From: Anisakis pegreffii
Taxonomy: Eukaryota; Nematoda; Chromadorea; Rhabditida; Anisakidae
Reading direction: 5' to 3'
Assembly (NCBI GenBank): GCA_035041965.1
Contig: JAPYMA010001478.1
Coordinates: 1-64,000, forward strand
Length of the DNA stretch: 64,000 bases
Shown here in pieces: positions 63,200 to 64,000 of the stretch. Made by a program: the position numbers and the translations under genes. The notes beneath the pieces were generated by a model. The model was not told where the DNA came from, made no database searches, and saw only the letters and a list, made by a program, of their open reading frames with translations. The stretch's first letter is position 1; the number at the start of each line of letters is the position of its first letter.

Positions 63200-64000
63200 T
63201 TCGCATCAATCCTCTCATTACACTCAAAGAACAATCAAACAGAGCAATCGTCAAACAATCGGTCGTCGAATCACTTTCATTGTTGCTGCTTTCACTTCAT
63301 TCAAATTTGCTTACAGTAGATATAGTGAAATGCTTAATCAAAATGATGCTTTCCCGTCTGCTAATTGTAAGAAATTTGTCGACTTCAATTTATGAACTGA
63401 AAATGCACAAAATAATGATCACTTTCACCGAATGAGCAATTTCATCAATTGCAAATGATGCTAAATCCTGCCAGCAAAATAAAGTTAGCTAGAAATCATT
63501 GCAAAATGAGTTCAACAGTGCATCATCAGTTTGGTTGGATATTTTCGTTCAGTCGATAAGTATTATTTTACAAATTAAACCGTACCTCCATCATGCTCAT
63601 GACCCTATTGATTCGTCAAACGCTCTTGTAATAAGCAGTTTATTCAGAAAGGCAAAGGACAGTTTTTGGTGCTGAAATTTTCCCGCAATAAACCACTATT
63701 GCCGGTTCATTTTTGTTGCAGCTGATCGCTGATATGAACGTAAACTTGATGTGAATCTTTTGGAAACAATTTTTAAAATTCGGCTTTTTCAATATTCGAA
63801 GTATTTTCAGCAAGCAGTTTCTCATCATTCGCAAAATGAGAAAAATGCAAATGATTGACAGATGTAGTGAGCGTTTTTTCCTTTGATCGTACAAGATGTA
63901 GATTAGTTTAGTGATAAAAGTTGCACTGTTCGTGTCTGATGTCATCAACTTCTTTTTCAAACGCTCACCAATGAACCATGTTGACTTGCTTTAGTAGGGT
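63200..64000. other. 3' flank of gene G, no further gene seen
   Basis: It contains the probable 3' untranslated region of gene G. Only short open frames without domains follow. Confidence 0.5.
63478..63483 (+). other. Candidate polyadenylation signal of gene G
   Basis: AATAAA about 280 bases after the stop at 63199, on the coding strand. Confidence 0.45.

Noticed and set aside
1..64000. CRISPR arrays, bacterial operons, tRNA and rRNA genes
   Set aside because: No spaced identical repeats, no ribosome-binding-site and operon structure, and no tRNA-like B-box context noticed by eye. A dedicated tRNA scan could still find one.

Overview
The window looks like nematode nuclear DNA. It is AT-rich, its genes are split into small exons with TTTCAG-type acceptors, and its families are typical of nematodes: a tandem cluster of secreted S28 (prolylcarboxypeptidase-like) peptidases, two Cys-loop ligand-gated channel loci and a CXXC zinc-finger protein. 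Introns of a few hundred bases and wide intergenic gaps argue against Caenorhabditis. A parasitic clade such as Spirurina is a guess. No bacterial genes, CRISPR, rRNA or tRNA were seen. Exon models were built by hand from splice signals, reading phase and family alignment.

Layout. (1) 1-3.9 kb: no recognisable gene, an (ATT)n microsatellite and a short hairpin-bearing direct repeat. (2) 3.99-7.93 kb, plus strand: a protein with two consecutive CXXC zinc fingers between low-complexity arms. (3) 7.9-16.8 kb: no recognisable gene. (4) 17.75-52.9 kb, minus strand: five S28 peptidase genes, named here A to E from left to right. Transcription runs right to left, so the order along the transcribed strand is E, D, C, B, A. 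A large inverted repeat lies between A and B. (5) 55.4-57.3 kb, plus strand: an incomplete Cys-loop receptor ectodomain (F). (6) 57.7-58.2 kb, minus strand: an unassigned 190-codon open frame. (7) 59.4-63.2 kb, plus strand: a complete eight-exon Cys-loop receptor (G).

The peptidase cluster is the most interesting part. All five genes have a signal peptide and the Ser/Asp/His catalytic motifs (GGSYGG, NGxxDPW, HHxDLR/HHxDIR). Genes A and D carry an extra last exon. In A it encodes a Pro/Thr-rich stalk of exact nine-residue repeats ending in a hydrophobic tail, which would tether a normally soluble peptidase to the surface. D looks like a chimera: its first nine exons and upstream DNA match C, while its 3' end and downstream flank match A, with a patchwork in exon 9. 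In D the stalk repeat has lost ten bases net, so the hydrophobic tail is out of frame. A has one extra base in exon 6 compared with all four paralogues. The cluster therefore seems to be exchanging sequence and switching between secreted and tethered forms, unless some indels are assembly errors.
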